The notes beneath the pieces were generated by a model, which was not told where the DNA came from, searched no databases, and saw only the letters and a list, made by a program, of their open reading frames with translations. Position numbers and translations under genes: made by a program. This document shows, one piece after another, positions 43,979 through 55,847 of a stretch of 64,000 bases of DNA. Source of the stretch: Channallabes apus (Eukaryota > Chordata > Actinopteri > Siluriformes > Clariidae); NCBI GenBank assembly GCA_030522415.1, contig CM060127.1, positions 9,633,207 to 9,697,206 on the forward strand, in the 5' to 3' direction. Positions within the stretch are counted from its first letter, which is position 1. Every line of letters begins with the position of its first letter.

Positions 43979-44378
43979 AATTGAGACGAGCCTTAATGTT
44001 CTTTTTTCTTAAAAGTGGTTTGCGCCTTGGAAATCTGCCATGCAGGCCGTTTTTGCCCAGTCTCTTTCTTATGGTGGAGTCGTGAACACTGACCTTAATT
44101 GAGGCAAGTGAGGCCTGCAGTTCTTTAGATGTTGTCCTGGGGTCTTTTGTGGCCTCTCGGATGAGTTGTCTCTGCGCTCTTGGGGTAATTTTGGTCGGCC
44201 GGCCACTCCTGGGAAGGTTCACCACTGTTCCATGTTTTTGCCATTTGTGGATAATGGCTCTCACTGTGGTTCGCTGGAGTCCCAAAGCTTTAGAAATGGC
44301 TTTATAACCTTTACCAGACTGATAGATCTCAATTACTTTTGTTCTCATTTGTTCCTGAATTTCTTTGGATCTTGGCAT
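43956..44378 (-). pseudogene. Tc1 transposase, DNA-binding half
   Basis: N-terminal 140 codons. Two helix-turn-helix segments (about residues 10-50 and 65-115) are separated by the AT-hook-like SGRPTK at 58-63. A basic RRKPLLRKK stretch at 118-126 is a likely nuclear localisation signal. The start MPRSKEIQEQ is typical of the family. The frame terminates after ARLNCAKK because of an A-run slip and would otherwise run into the catalytic half. Confidence 0.92.
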
Positions 44379-44924
44379 GATGTCTAGCTTTTGAGGTGCT
44401 TTTGGTCTACTTCTCTGTGTCAGGTAGCTCCTATTTAAGTGATTTCTTGATTGAAACAGGTGTGGCAGTAATCAGGCCTGGGGGTGACTACAGAAATTGA
44501 ACTCAGGTGTGATAAACCACAGTTAAGTTATTTTTTAACAAGGGGGGCAATCACTTTTTCACACAGGGCCATGTAGATTTGGAGTTTTTTTTCTCCCTTA
44601 ATAACGTAAACCTTCATTTAAAAACTGCATTTTGTGTTCAATTATGTTATCTTTGACTAATAGTTAACGGTTTTTGATGAGCAGAAACATTTAAGTGTGA
44701 CAAACATGCAAAAGAATAAGAAATCAGGAAGGGGGCAAATAGTTTTTCACACCACTGTATATGGCACTGGTGGTAAGCAACAACGATCAGGCCCAAACAC
44801 ACATTACCGCCCAGGCGCTCCACGCAACCTGTGTGCATTTTGAGCATGTTCATGCAAATGAATGAATGCATGAATGTGTGTGCGAAGTCTTAACATGGTC
44901 GTAAAATGGAAAAAATACAGTGGT

Positions 44925-44985
44925 CTCCATTGGGCCCTATGGTCCCTATTTGGACTACAGAGGTTCCTAGATGAGTGAATGGATA
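44925..44985. repeat. Short repeat shared with 28525-28590
   Basis: TTTGGACTACAGAGGTTCCT within similar flanks, same orientation. Confidence 0.6.
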
Positions 44986-44989
44986 GAGC

Positions 44990-46435
44990 TCATGACATGC
45001 ATAGTGAAAGATGTTCAGCTTAATAAGATCTAAATGTACACTGGGTTTTATATGTACTGTATAAGTTCAAGTGTGTATGAGCTATAAAGCAAAATCTTGT
45101 GTGAAGCAGCCACTCAGGCATCCTAATGGCAGCAGAATCCAACCTGTTTGCGGATTTATTTATTTTTTATAAAGTCCCACAAAAAGCTCTGGATGCTGAA
45201 AAAAAAAAAAAAAGCAAAATATTAGAACATCAGCACAATGATAGTGCTGATGTCATGGTGCTTGGGCCCTTATGAAATTAGGCTCCTCATCACAGAAGAG
45301 GCGGAGTCATTGGCTTGTCAGCTCGTCTCGTATTGGCTCGCAGCAGGTGAAGTTTATAGTCTCTGGAAATAAATAAAGCAAGTCAGCGGCCTAATTAAAG
45401 CACAGCGTGTAACGCCGGCGTGTTTTTTGCTTATGTTGCAGAGGAGGCACGCTGACTGAGAGCTGCTGTAACTGATAACTGCACAAGACCTTCGACTAAG
45501 GGCGGAAGAGGCACAACAACTGGTCCTGAATTACATAAATCGTCCACTTTTTAATAATGTTCCTGTTGATAAATGTCTCAGCTCTGTGTGCCTCTGTTAT
45601 TTTTTTTTCCCCCCAAGAATACTATCTTGCTGTCTCGGTAAACACCACATGGTAATACAGTTATAGAGAAATAAAGATATAAAATAACCATCATTTGCTG
45701 GAAATGGAAAGTCATTTGCTGGAAATGGCAGACTAATCTTCTATGTAGATTTGTTATCTTCGCTAGATTTCTCTCTCGCTTTTTTACATCTCTACACACT
45801 CTGCTTTCTAGGGGATCTCTGTGTTTTTTTATATTTTTTTATTTTGGCCTTATTATTATTACAGCAAATGTAATGTAGCGGATTAGAGACACGTAATCTT
45901 TTAGCAGCTGTGTGGTCAGGGATTGCTGTAAATGACACATACAGCAGGATGTCGCTTATGTTTCAGCCGTGTGTCCTGCTGATGAGACAAATCTGTATAA
46001 TTTTTACCCCCCTTTTTTTCCCGCAAAGTCTGAACCATTTCTGGCACAGCTGGAAATCTTGGCCTTAATAAGGATTATCTGAGGATTTAGGAACGCTTAG
46101 AGTGTTCAAAGAAAAATCAAGTGTACACATTTTTTTTTTTTTTTTGCTTTAAATGAAGGAAATCAAGACAGGTCCAAAGTTAGACATAAACGCTGATGCA
46201 TAATGCATAATACGTGTGATTAGTTTTCCATAAAAGGAAAGATCATGCTGGTTTCAGAGAGGCGACAGTAACTGAGAACATGCTTGTGGTTTTGTACAAT
46301 TTCGTAATTCGCTGGAAAACATCAGCGGTACAGTACATTACAGGAAGTCTTTATTCTCTGTCCTGATCTGGAACGAGGAAGGATGGGAAGAGTTGTAATA
46401 AGTCAAAATGAGAGTCTGGTGCTTTCAATTTAATT
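44990..46435. other. Unassigned, several repeat-free blocks
   Basis: 45240-45540 and 45890-46110 lack repeats and have balanced composition (GCGGCCTAATTAAAGCACAG contains a homeodomain-type core). Candidates for conserved non-coding DNA. T-runs at 45599 and 46129. No exon recognised. Confidence 0.35.
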
Positions 46436-46439
46436 GCAT

Positions 46440-46536
46440 TTTTCAACTTTTTGCTTTTTAGTTAAAAATTTTTTTTTTTCATAGTTTTTTTGATAAAAAA
46501 AAAATATATATATATTTTTTATATTTATTATATATT

Positions 46537-46592
<56 letters not shown>

Positions 46593-46700
46593 TTTTTTTC
46601 ATAAAAAAAAATATTTTTTTTCATAAAAAAAAATATTTTTTTTTTATAAAAAAAAATAATAAAAAAAAAATTTTTTTTTACTTTTTTTTTTTTTTTAAAC
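46440..46700. repeat. Almost pure A/T tract with (TA)n
   Basis: About 260 bp nearly free of G and C: (TA)n at ~46541-46589, plus alternating A8-9 and T8-10 runs (CATAAAAAAAAATATTTTTT repeated), which are self-complementary. Probable foldback-forming DNA. The 136-codon Lys/Phe/Ile frame is an artefact. Confidence 0.95.
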
Positions 46701-47366
46701 ACAATCATTAAACCTAAAAAATAAAAAAGGTTACACTCGAGCCCGGAGCAATAAGCGATGCTCCATGTATATTCCATGGAGGGCTGAGAAGGAAAGAAAA
46801 AAATCCACAGGCCTTCAAGGATCGATTGCATCTTTGTCACTCGTCACTCCTCATGCATCATTGCAGAAGTTGTTTACTGGCTCTCCTGCAAGAGATGCAA
46901 TCAGCTGTACAGTGGAGGAAGCACAAGGAGACTGGCTGATCGTTTAGTCGAGAAGTTTCTTAGCATCAGAATGAAGGATTTAGCTTTTTCCACAGATGAG
47001 ACACTTCAGCCGTGATAGACGTGATATTAATGACACCGTTGTCTTCTGGGCGACGGCAGGGAAGCAGTGAAGGGAGGAAACAAGGAGACCGAACTCTTTT
47101 AGAATGAATTCTGTCCTGTTGTGACATCTGCCAAGCGTACATTAGCAACATCTTTGCATATCTGGTGGTTAAAAACGATTATACAGTACGTGGTGCGGTG
47201 TAACAGATCCGAGTTGTTCTGTGAACTGAACCCGTAGAATATAGTTCAACTGGCACTGTACGACACTACAGGACAGATAAACTATATATATTCCCAACAT
47301 TACCGAGTGAATAGTTTTCCTTCTCAGACTGCAGTTTTATTCGCTCAAATTGGGTTGCCAGAACAA
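46701..47366. other. Unassigned sequence
   Basis: No recognised repeat or gene. Confidence 0.4.
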
Positions 47367-47368
47367 CT

Positions 47369-47480
47369 TAATTTAATTCAATTCAATTCAATTTGATTTA
47401 TACAGCACTTTTAGCGCTTTGTAACAATAGTCATTGTCCAAAGCAGCTTTACACTAAAACCTAGATCACTAAATCAATCA
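47369..47480 (-). mobile_element. Retroelement 3' tail (L2/SINE-type)
   Basis: The plus strand shows (AATTC)n, then AATTTGATTTATACAGCACT, then TAGCGCTTTGTAACAATAG, then CAAAGCAGCTTTACA. Read on the minus strand this is a body ending in an AAAGCGCTAAAAGTGCTGTA-type tail with (GAATT)n, a familiar fish retroposon end. Confidence 0.6.
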
Positions 47481-50101
47481 AACAATCCCAATACACAACT
47501 GTAACCTGGCCACTTCAAAGCAAACAAAAGAAAAACAAATAATTAAATAGTATTAGTTCTAGAACTCTCACCATCTCCAATGTCTCTCGCTTCCACTTTC
47601 ACTAAAAATAACAGAATACTTTTCATTACCCCCCCAAAAGCAATACAGTACATTTCTTCCAGCCCAGGATGATAAAAAAGTATCCCAATTATCAGAACAA
47701 TCTGGCAACAAGTCCTGCCAGCCTCCAGGCTCTGATCGGCCAAGTTGAATCTTTGATGAGGTGGACACATGCTGTTTTTTCATTCACTACTGTTCAAAGA
47801 AATAAACGTCAGTGTCCGTAAATGATCATCACCGCGCCTCATATCGTAGTTAATGTAACAATTGAGTATTGAATATTTTATTTGAACAGTTTTGTTGAAA
47901 CAGACATCTTCGTTTTTAATCCGTGTGCTTTAAGTGCAATTATACAGCAGTTAGTTCCAACCGAGTAATCTGATTGGACAAGAGACATTTTGCAAGTGGT
48001 GATATAGAGCATAAAAGCAGTGGGACATTTAACTACATGTAATTACATGATAATTACACCAACTGTCTCTTACAGCATGGGTGAGCGTAGACCTGTACGG
48101 AATGCAGTACTGGTACAGAACTAAAACCCCCATTGAACACCAGTCATGGAAGCACTTTCAGCAATAAAACACATTTAATAATGTTATGTTATGTTCCTGT
48201 CTTTTTGGTCATTTCATCACCTCTGAACCGCCTGTGTTGTTTTTATGTTGTTCACGTCTGTAACAAGCTACTAAACTAACTAAGGCTGAATCTCAAATCC
48301 CTCTTGTCAAGGGCACTACCTGGGGTGTGGAACGAGGGATTGTACACCCTATATAGTGTACTCGGTTTTCGAATTCTATTTGGGATTTAAGCACAGACCC
48401 TGGAATTTATTCTAAACCAGAATAAGTGGAAAATAAATAAATAGGAACTTACAAGACTGTCCGTCACCTCCATGGTTTATTCCTCACCTCCTCACCTTCT
48501 GCCTACATACTGTACAGTAGTACTGCTATGAATTTCTGCTGGAACTGCATTCACACTATTTATTAAGTTGATTGGCAGTCGCCAGCTCCATAAGTCGCGT
48601 GCAGTTCGGTAAGTCCACCAGTCGTGGAAGGAGCAAAATAACTGGTTATAATTTACTGCTATTAAATGTTGTAATGTTTGTGGAACTGGTATATACACGC
48701 AATATCACACTCGAGGTCATGCTGTTGGACTGGAGACTGTTGTATTGTACTGGCTCTGATATCTTCAGTACTCAGGCTGCACATTCGCTCCTACAAACGC
48801 AACACAGTTGTGCTGATATTCAGGACAACAGCACTCACAGTCTTCAGATATTGCTTAAATATCACTTAAATAAAATATAGTAATAAATAGATCCGAGCCA
48901 CAGCTCACTATCTAACCTGATGCGGTTGGTGATCTGTTGCACCTCTGGTACTGTATATAGTACGAGCAGTACTGTATATTCCATTGTATCTAGAGGTCAC
49001 AGAAACATCCTCACTATCATGTAGCGTAGAAGGAAGAGCTTGACATAAAAAAAATAAAAGCCCCCCACAGGCAGACAGGGAGTTAACATCAATCATGGCA
49101 AGGGAACATCTGGAGCTGGCGGATCGCCGAGATGCCTGTTAATTCCGTCAAATTCTACTAGCGTCCAAGCATCTGGGCAAACTGCTGGGTATCGTGACCA
49201 CGATGATGTTTTAGTGTGTTTGTGCAGCTACATGAGAGAGTTACTGCCAATAGTAGACTCTTCTTCCGTGCCTGCGTCTCGGATCAATGGAGAGCAGCAG
49301 GTGATGTTTGGGTACAGACGTTCACCTCCAGCTGAACACGGCCACGGGGGACACCCGAACACGTTCCCCCTCCAGCAAGCATGCCTCGACTGCATGCTGT
49401 AATTACTTTATTTGCTCCTAAAGGGAAGATAATTATTATTAAAGGGAACGACAGACATACAGACTAACTAACTGAGCGTGACGAGTGTCGTCAAACCAAA
49501 CCAGGTATGACTGAATGACTTTTTGAAGAAGAAGTAAAAAAAAAAGGAAAAAAAATGGTGCAGGAGGAAACAAAAAACATGTAACGTGTGTGTGTGTGCA
49601 TTCTGAGGGATACGTGAGCACAGAGTTGCGTGCCGGTTACATAAACACACCAATCAGCACAACAGACACAGCGAGTGTGGCATGGCAGGTAGAAAATCCA
49701 TGACACACTGTGACTAAAATGGGAATCCTAAATGAGGTGTGTCTTTCCTATACTCATGCACCTCATCACAGCGAATTAAGGCTGCGGTTCGACTTCAAAC
49801 ACCCGGCGCCGAAGTGCGCCCAAATCAATCCCAGCGTACGTTTGCATGTGTGTGTGTAGGTAATAAAAATATGTTTGCCACCAATCTGCCTCTTTCTTTC
49901 TGGGTTTCTCTCAAGGGTCTTGCTGAGGCGCGATTTTCGAGCTAGGAATTTTGATGCGGGAATCTCTGGGCCACGTTTGCTCTCTGAAACGCTCGTCTTT
50001 GTGACAATAAAGGACTGTAAAAATAGATACATGTGATCATGGATACGTCTGAAACTGGTGATAGGAAAAAAGAATCAACAAAAGATGGAAGGTGCTCTGA
50101 G

Positions 50102-50102
<1 letters not shown>
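47481..50102. other. Mostly unassigned sequence
   Basis: 48283-48400 may be a small DNA-transposon remnant (AATCTCAAATCCC near the left, TTTGGGATTTAAGC near the right). The rest shows no gene. TAC(A/T)GTA heptamers near 47645, 48508 (stacked), 48949 and 48970. 49760-50030 is repeat-free. Confidence 0.35.

Positions 50103-50150
<48 letters not shown>
50103..50150. repeat. (TG)n microsatellite
   Basis: About 23 TG units. Confidence 0.97.
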
Positions 50151-50152
<2 letters not shown>

Positions 50153-50209
50153 AATCTTGTAGATTTATTTGGTGGTAGAGAAGAAATAAATATAAATGAA
50201 TAAAAAGAT

Positions 50210-50641
50210 TGGTGGCACAGTGGTGTAGTGGTTAGCACTGTCGCCTTGCACCTCTAGGGTCTGGGTTCGATTCCCCGGCCAGGCTCGATTCCCGTCTCTG
50301 TGTGCATGGAGTTTGCATGTTCTCCCCGTGCTTGGTGGGTTTCCTCCGGGTACTCCGGTTTCCTCCCACAGTCCAAAGACATGCAGATTAGGCTAATTGG
50401 CGTTCCTAAAATTGACCATAGTGTGGTCTGTGTATAGAATATAATACATATTATATGTGTTATAATGTGTTATTATACGACCATAGAATGAGCGTGTGTG
50501 TGTGTGTGCTCTGCGATGGATTGGCACGCTGTCCAGGGTGTACCCCGCCTCGTGCCCAGAGTCTCCTGGGATAGGCTCCAGGTCCCCGCGACCCTAAATA
50601 CAGGATAAAGCGGTATAGAAGATGAATGAATGAATGAATGA
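50210..50641 (+). mobile_element. SINE, (AATG)n-tailed family, copy E
   Basis: Complete, with head TGGCACAGTGGTGTAGTGG, B box and (AATG)4 tail. About 65 bp of AT-rich extra sequence (around 50425-50485, with GTTATAATGTGTTATTATAC) sits where other copies have only the short GT stretch. Confidence 0.9.
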
Positions 50642-51233
50642 ACAAAGATTGGTGGTTAATTGAGAGCGATTTGGAAAGACACAGACACGCTGGTCAATCT
50701 ACTGTACGACTGTCCCCTGAATCTGGTGTGCGGTTTAAACTAGGTCATACATTCTCCACGTTTTGTGCTTGAAATATCTAACAAAATCCGCTCACAGGCC
50801 ATTTCCCGTGGAAAAAAATAAGCATTGGATGACGCAGGTATTAAAAATTAATGGACAATACAGTGCTCCCTGAATGCCAATTAAATCTCCAGAGAACCGT
50901 CCTTACAGCCCTCGAAATACTGACGCAAACAATGAAATAAAACTGTCTGAAAGATACTTTTAATTACATCGGTGGTGCTTCTGTTTTCACACGTTCACAT
51001 CAGGGAAGATATAAAGCGAAGAAGAGCAGGGTGTCCAAATATTCTATAACACACCGCACAGGCCGAAGGAAGGAAGGGACGGGGCTGGGGCTGGTACTTT
51101 CAGGTCAACGCAAATGTATTGGCGATACGTGAAAGAATGTGAAATCACATCATCGTCCTTTTCATTGTCCTTCGCAATTGTCCTCCTCCTCCGCGTGTAA
51201 AAAAAAATGTTTGTTTTTTTTGGCTTTGCTATG
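50642..51233. other. Unassigned sequence
   Basis: No recognised repeat or gene. One TACTGTA near 50701. Confidence 0.4.
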
Positions 51234-51299
51234 TAAAGGACTTTGGTCAACTATCAGTTGTTTTAAATGTGCTATATAAATAAATTAACTTAACTTAAT
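51234..51299 (+). mobile_element. L2-like retroelement 3' tail
   Basis: AAAGGACTTTGGTCAACTATC, then AAATGTGCTATATAAATAAA, then (TTAAC)n-type repeats. Same kind of 3' end as 5220-5283 and 30720-30780. Confidence 0.7.
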
Positions 51300-51385
51300 C
51301 CGATTCTGAATGCACATCACTTATGCACAGCAATAATTAATACAGTACTGCAAATCATTAAGTAGCTAAAGAAGGAAAATTGAAT

Positions 51386-51640
51386 GAGGGGTGTGGTGTT
51401 CAAGTCAAACCCGGAATTTTGATTCATGCAGTTTTGAGTTATGAGTGTTTCACTAGTACTTGGATGCCATCAAGATCGAAGGTTTTCTCAGTATGACCGG
51501 GCTGTCTGCTCCACATGTGAAACGCCGGCCTCCCAGGAACTCCTTTAATCACCAAAACACGTGGAAACGGCTTGGAGTGAAATCAGGTCTCTACGGCAGA
51601 ATGTTAGTGTGCGATCAGACTGCACTGGTCTCTGAGCCGC
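51386..51640. repeat. Possible mariner-like remnant
   Basis: GGGGTGTGGTGTTCAAGTCA and AACCCGGAATTTT resemble GGGTGTCCAAGTCAAACCGG at 30475. Too decayed to name. Confidence 0.3.
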
Positions 51641-52322
51641 AGCGCCATTCATGGATTTACGGCCTTCTTTATACGTTTGCACCTTTTAAATGTTTTACAG
51701 CGGCTAAGAGTCTTATTACCGCACTGTGCTTGAGGTCGTCTGTAAATGTCAATCGGTTTTACGCATTCGCTCAAGAGAAATTTCATCACAAATCCCGGTC
51801 GACTTGAACGCCCCTTGTAGGTCCTGTCCAAGCATATCCGGATAAAATATTGCCATCCAGTGCTTTAAAAAAATAAAAAAAAATAAAAAATCAGGAAATC
51901 GAAACAGCTCACGTGAGCACAACGCTGCAGTGATAGAATGTCATGAACTGTTATGTCAAAAGAATGAGGTTAACACACTGTTAGGACCCAAGTGTTACCT
52001 GAAATCTCTGGTTGGACCACGGGAGCAGTGGAAGCAGGAACAATATATCATTTATCATTGCTTTTTGCTGTGTAATAGTAAAACAAAATGAAATTAAACT
52101 GCAAAAATGTCCCACACACCAAAAACAAAGCTTGAGAAAACCCACACACTCTTACAAATGCTCCGCTTGTGTGCTTTCCACTAGAGCTGTGAGTCAAAGG
52201 TAGACTGTTGATTCAATTGCTTGTATTTTTTAGAGGCTGCAATTTTTTTTTTTTTGGTGTCTTATTTGTTTCTTATTTACAGGATTGTAAATAATTAAAA
52301 TCAACTAAAAGTATTAAATGTA
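51641..52322. other. Unassigned; diverged repeat at 52180-52310
   Basis: The end of this stretch repeats words of 22693-22830. No coding region recognised. Confidence 0.4.
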
Positions 52323-53701
52323 CAGGTCCTTCTCAAAAAATTAGCATATTGTGATAAAGTTTATTATTTTCTGTAATGTACTGATAAACATTAGACTTTC
52401 ATATATTTTAGATTCATTACACACAACTGAAGTAGTTCAAGCCTTTTATTGTTTTAATATTGATGATTGTGGCATACAGCTCATGAAAACCCAAAATCCC
52501 TATCTCAAAAAATTAGCATATTTCATCCGACCAATAAAAGAAAAGTGTTTTTAATACAAAAAAAGTCAACCTTCAAATAATTATGTTCAGTTCTGCACTC
52601 AATACTTGGTCGGGAATCCTTTTGCAGATTCTTGTGTCTTGTGTCTCTCAACTTTCTCTTCACAATATTCCACAGATTCTCTATGGGGTTCAGGTCAGGA
52701 GAATTGGCAGGCCAATTGAGCACAGTAATACCATGGTCAGTAAACCATTTACCAGTGGTTTTGGCTGTGAGCAGGTGCCAGGTCGTGTTGAAAAATGAAA
52801 TCTTCATCTCCATAAAGCTTTTCAGCAGATGGAAGCATGAAGTGCTCCAAAATCTCCTGATAGCTAGCTGCATTGACCCTGCCCTTGATAAAACACAGTG
52901 GACCAACACCAGCAGCTGACATGGCACCCCAGACCATCACTGACTGTGGGTACTTGACACTGGACTTCAGGCATTTTGGCATTTCCCTCTCCCCAGTCTT
53001 CCTCCAGACTCTGGCACCTTGATTTCCGAATGACGTGCAAAATTTGCAACCTGTAGCCCATTTCCTGCACACGCCTGTACACGGTGGCTCTGGATGTTTC
53101 TACTCCAGACTCAGTCCACTGCTTCCGCAGGTCCCCCAAGGTCTGGAATCGGTCCTTCTCCACAATCTTCCTCAGGGCCCGGTCACCTCTTCTCGTTGTG
53201 CAGCGTTTTCTGCCACACTTTTTCCTTCCCACAGACTTCCCACTGAGGTGCCTTGATACAGCACTCTGGGAACAGCCTATTCGTTCAGAAATGTCTTTCT
53301 GTGTCTTACCCTCTTGCTTGAGGGTGTCAATGATGGCCTTCTGGACAGCAGTCAGGTCGGCAGTCTTACCCATGATTGCGGTTTTGAGTAATGAACCAGG
53401 CTGGGAGTTTTTAAAAGCCTCGGGAATCTTTTGCAGGTGTTTAGAGTTAATTAGTTGATTCAGATGATTAGGTTAATAGCTCGTTTAGAGAACCTTTTCA
53501 TGATATGCTAATTTTTTGAGATAGGGATTTTGGGTTTTCATGAGCTGTATGCCACAATCACCAACATTAAAACAATAAAAGACTTGAACTACTTCAGTTG
53601 TGTGTAATTAATCTAAAATATATGAAAGTCTAATGTTTATCAGTACATTACAGAAAATAATGAACTTTATCACAATATGCTAATTTTTTGAGAAGGACCT
53701 G
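52323..53701 (-). mobile_element. Tc1-like transposon, internally deleted (1379 bp)
   Basis: TA on both sides (52321-52322, 53702-53703). Inverted repeats of ~200 bp start CAGGTCCTTCTCAAAAAATT. The motif CTCAAAAAATTAGCATAT is repeated inside the left arm (outer ~52332, inner ~52504), an IR/DR structure. The transposase is on the minus strand in broken frames. Its C-terminal region and right arm match the window-start element (1-300). Confidence 0.95.
52523..53373 (-). pseudogene. Tc1 transposase, broken and missing one catalytic acid
   Basis: Starts at 53373 with MGKTADLTAVQKAIIDTLKQ, a helix-turn-helix, an AT-hook-like GRKKCGRKR (~49-57) and a second helix-turn-helix ending VYRRVQEMGYRLQ. 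At ~53035-53045 the frame jumps directly to SFGNQGARVWRKTGERE. The ~40 residues that normally lie between, including the first catalytic Asp, are missing. The second Asp (FIFQHDLAPAH) and the Glu (SPDLNPIENLW) remain, in different frames. After KRKLRDTRHKNLQ another stretch of ~40 codons is absent before the usual C-terminus. Non-functional. Confidence 0.9.
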
Positions 53702-53837
53702 TATATGTAAATGCTGTGGAACTTGTGGCGTTTGGACGAATTCCTGTTTGTGTTCTGCACCCATAGTCTGGATACAAAGAACTGGACAAACGCTATGTGA
53801 TGGGACTCATAGGTTTTCAACTGTGGGAGTTCTGGTC
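53702..53837. other. Unassigned short stretch
   Basis: Nothing recognised. Confidence 0.4.
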
Positions 53838-54200
53838 TTTGCCATCTAGGCAGTAACTGACTCCATCCAAACCCCCAGTCCATCCATAAATGGGCAAATG
53901 AACGGAACGAACGGAGTCTGGCTCAGTTACTACAAACTAACTAGCTTTGCTTTAGCATAGCTAAGATGCTAATGTCATTTTATATGCTAACGTTACTTTG
54001 CATTTAATTGAACTCCATCATCCAGACCCTACAGGTCATCCCGTGTCAACGCCTACAATTAAACTCATACCGTCTACGATAGCAGACTAGCAGTTTGATA
54101 CCTGCAATACAACTGTCAATCAAACTCATGCATAATTTAATTGCATAATATAATTTTAACTGATGAGTTACATAAAAATCCACCCCTTTTGCTTAAACTA
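53838..54200 (+). repeat. ~700-bp dispersed repeat, shorter copy
   Basis: TGCCATCTAGGCAG, CCATCCATAAATGGGCAAAT, ATATGCTAACG, CATGCATAATTT and AACTGATGAGTTACAT follow the first part of 39720-40440 in order. Confidence 0.6.
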
Positions 54201-54269
54201 ATTTGCAAGAAATTAGTTTAAGTGTTTTTTTTTTTGCATACAGTGCAAGATTTAGTGAAGACTTAGCAC

Positions 54270-54530
54270 CATGGGTCACAAGAATGTTATCAAGGATGGT
54301 GGCAAGAAGAAACGGGAGTTTTCAGTTTCAGTTTGGTTTTTAAAGCAGTCATTTACATGTCTTTTCTAAATGTTTGGATTGTTTTTAGATGGAAAAACAT
54401 GATTATAGTTTTGAAAATTGTTATTTCATGTGGGGAGAAATTTATTTCACCAAACGAATTTGCACCTTAAGAATTCTGACGTACCGCTGTAATTCTGTTG
54501 TGATTTTAATATTGGGCTCTATGGGGATTG
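54270..54530. repeat. Dispersed repeat related to 36380-36745
   Basis: See partner entry. Here CACAAGAATGTTATCAAGGA and TCTTTTCTAAATGTTTGGAT are best preserved. Confidence 0.6.
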
Positions 54531-54565
54531 CCTCACCCACTCACCTTTTCATTTTAGAACCGAAA

Positions 54566-54893
54566 GTCGCCTTGCACCTCCAGGGTCTGGGTTCGATTCC
54601 CCGGCCAGGCTCGATCCTGTCTCTGTGTGCATGGAGTTTGCATGTTCTCCCCGTGCTTGGTGGGTTTCCTCCGGGTACTCCGGTTTCCTCCCACAGTCCA
54701 AAGATATGCAGGTTAGGCTAATTGGCGTTCCCAAATTGCCCGTAGTGTGTGAATGGGTGTGTGTATGTGTGTGTGCCCTGCGATGGATTGTCCAGTGTGT
54801 ACCGAAGTGCCCGAAGTCTCCTGGGATAGGCTCCAGGTTCCCCGCGACCCTGAACACAGGATTAAGTGATTTAGAAAATGAATGAATGAATGA
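54566..54893 (+). mobile_element. SINE, (AATG)n-tailed family, copy F (5' truncated)
   Basis: Begins GTCGCCTTGCACCTCCAGGG, so it lacks the A box. B box, body and (AATG)3 tail are present. About 20 bp around GGCACCCTGTCCAGGGTGTA are shortened. Frames on both strands here are SINE translations. Confidence 0.88.
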
Positions 54894-54895
54894 GT

Positions 54896-54976
54896 TGCCC
54901 CTTGATCTCCCTTCAGTCCAGTAGGTGGCAGTAATGCACCAACTAGGCTTTAACCCAAGAAGAAGAAGAAGAGAAA
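54896..54976 (+). repeat. Short retroposon-like tail
   Basis: CCAGTAGGTGGCAGTAATGC then ACCAACTAGGCTTT and (AAG)n. This matches a word order common in fish repeats that end in AAG units. Confidence 0.55.
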
Positions 54977-55845
54977 GTGATAATCTCCAAAACCAAAGGA
55001 TAATTTTTTTTTTTTGCATTGTATTTTCTGCAAAAGCTCTTGCATAATTTAAAAGGAAATGTCAATTTAAGACCAGTTAACAATTGTAAGTTTGCCAAAA
55101 TAATCTTAAGACTGTGAATCAATTTTGAATAATAAAACAAAAAATGACCTGTTGGAACAGAAAAAAAACGAAAGATCAATTAAATTGCATAATCGAGTTA
55201 ATCTCACAGCTTTACTGGCTGCACTGATTTGCATAATCATACGCCCCCTAATCACCATATGTGGTAAACAACGTCCTTTGAAAAAATCTCATTCAACTGT
55301 TCATATAAAAATGTCAGATACGATGAGTGAAAGCCCTGACTGTACAGACACTGTTGTTTGCTTTAGAACATTTTATTTTAGTAGGAATTACAGTAGAGTA
55401 TATGGACTGTTTTTATTTTGTCAGTGATGTCCTGAAAGTCCTTTATTATTTCTGTATTTGGGAATGTCAGTTAGGTGTTGCAGCGTGACCGATATCAGTG
55501 CATGAAAGACGTATCGTTATTCGACTCCTCGTCGGTTCAGAAATCCCAGACCTGTCTTCTCTTTGCCCGTAGCAAAAAACCCCTAGAATAAAAATAAACT
55601 AAAACAGTACAGTGCAAACAGATCGCCTGATGAGCCACATCGCTTCCAGCGTGATGTCTGTAGTTGTGCCTTTCATCTGGCTTTACTTTACATTTCATCA
55701 TCTGTTTGTGCTTCGTGAAGACATGAATCAATAATTACTCTGTCAATTATGTATACGGATAACAATACTGTAGGTGTCACGAGTGTAACCACAGTTACAC
55801 ATTTCTACCACTAAGAGTGTGTGCAGTGAGTGTATCTACTGTACA
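54977..55845. other. Unassigned sequence
   Basis: No gene or recognised element. TAC(A/T)GTA near 55390, 55768 and 55837. Confidence 0.4.
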
Positions 55846-55847
55846 TA

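Larger units (their letters stand above)
43139..44757 (-). mobile_element. Near-intact Tc1 transposon with long inverted repeats (1619 bp)
   Basis: Flanked by TA (43137-43138 and 44758-44759). The terminal inverted repeats are ~210 bp, starting CAGTGGTGTGAAAAACTATT. Each has an inner motif resembling the outer end (GTGTGGAAAAGTAATTGCCC on the left, about 43330-43349), the IR/DR layout of Sleeping Beauty-type elements. A single transposase lies on the minus strand in two overlapping frames joined by a one-base slip. Apart from that, the copy looks complete. Confidence 0.95.

Noticed and set aside
46430..46840. 136-codon Lys/Phe/Ile/Tyr ORF
   Set aside because: Product of A/T homopolymers and (TA)n.
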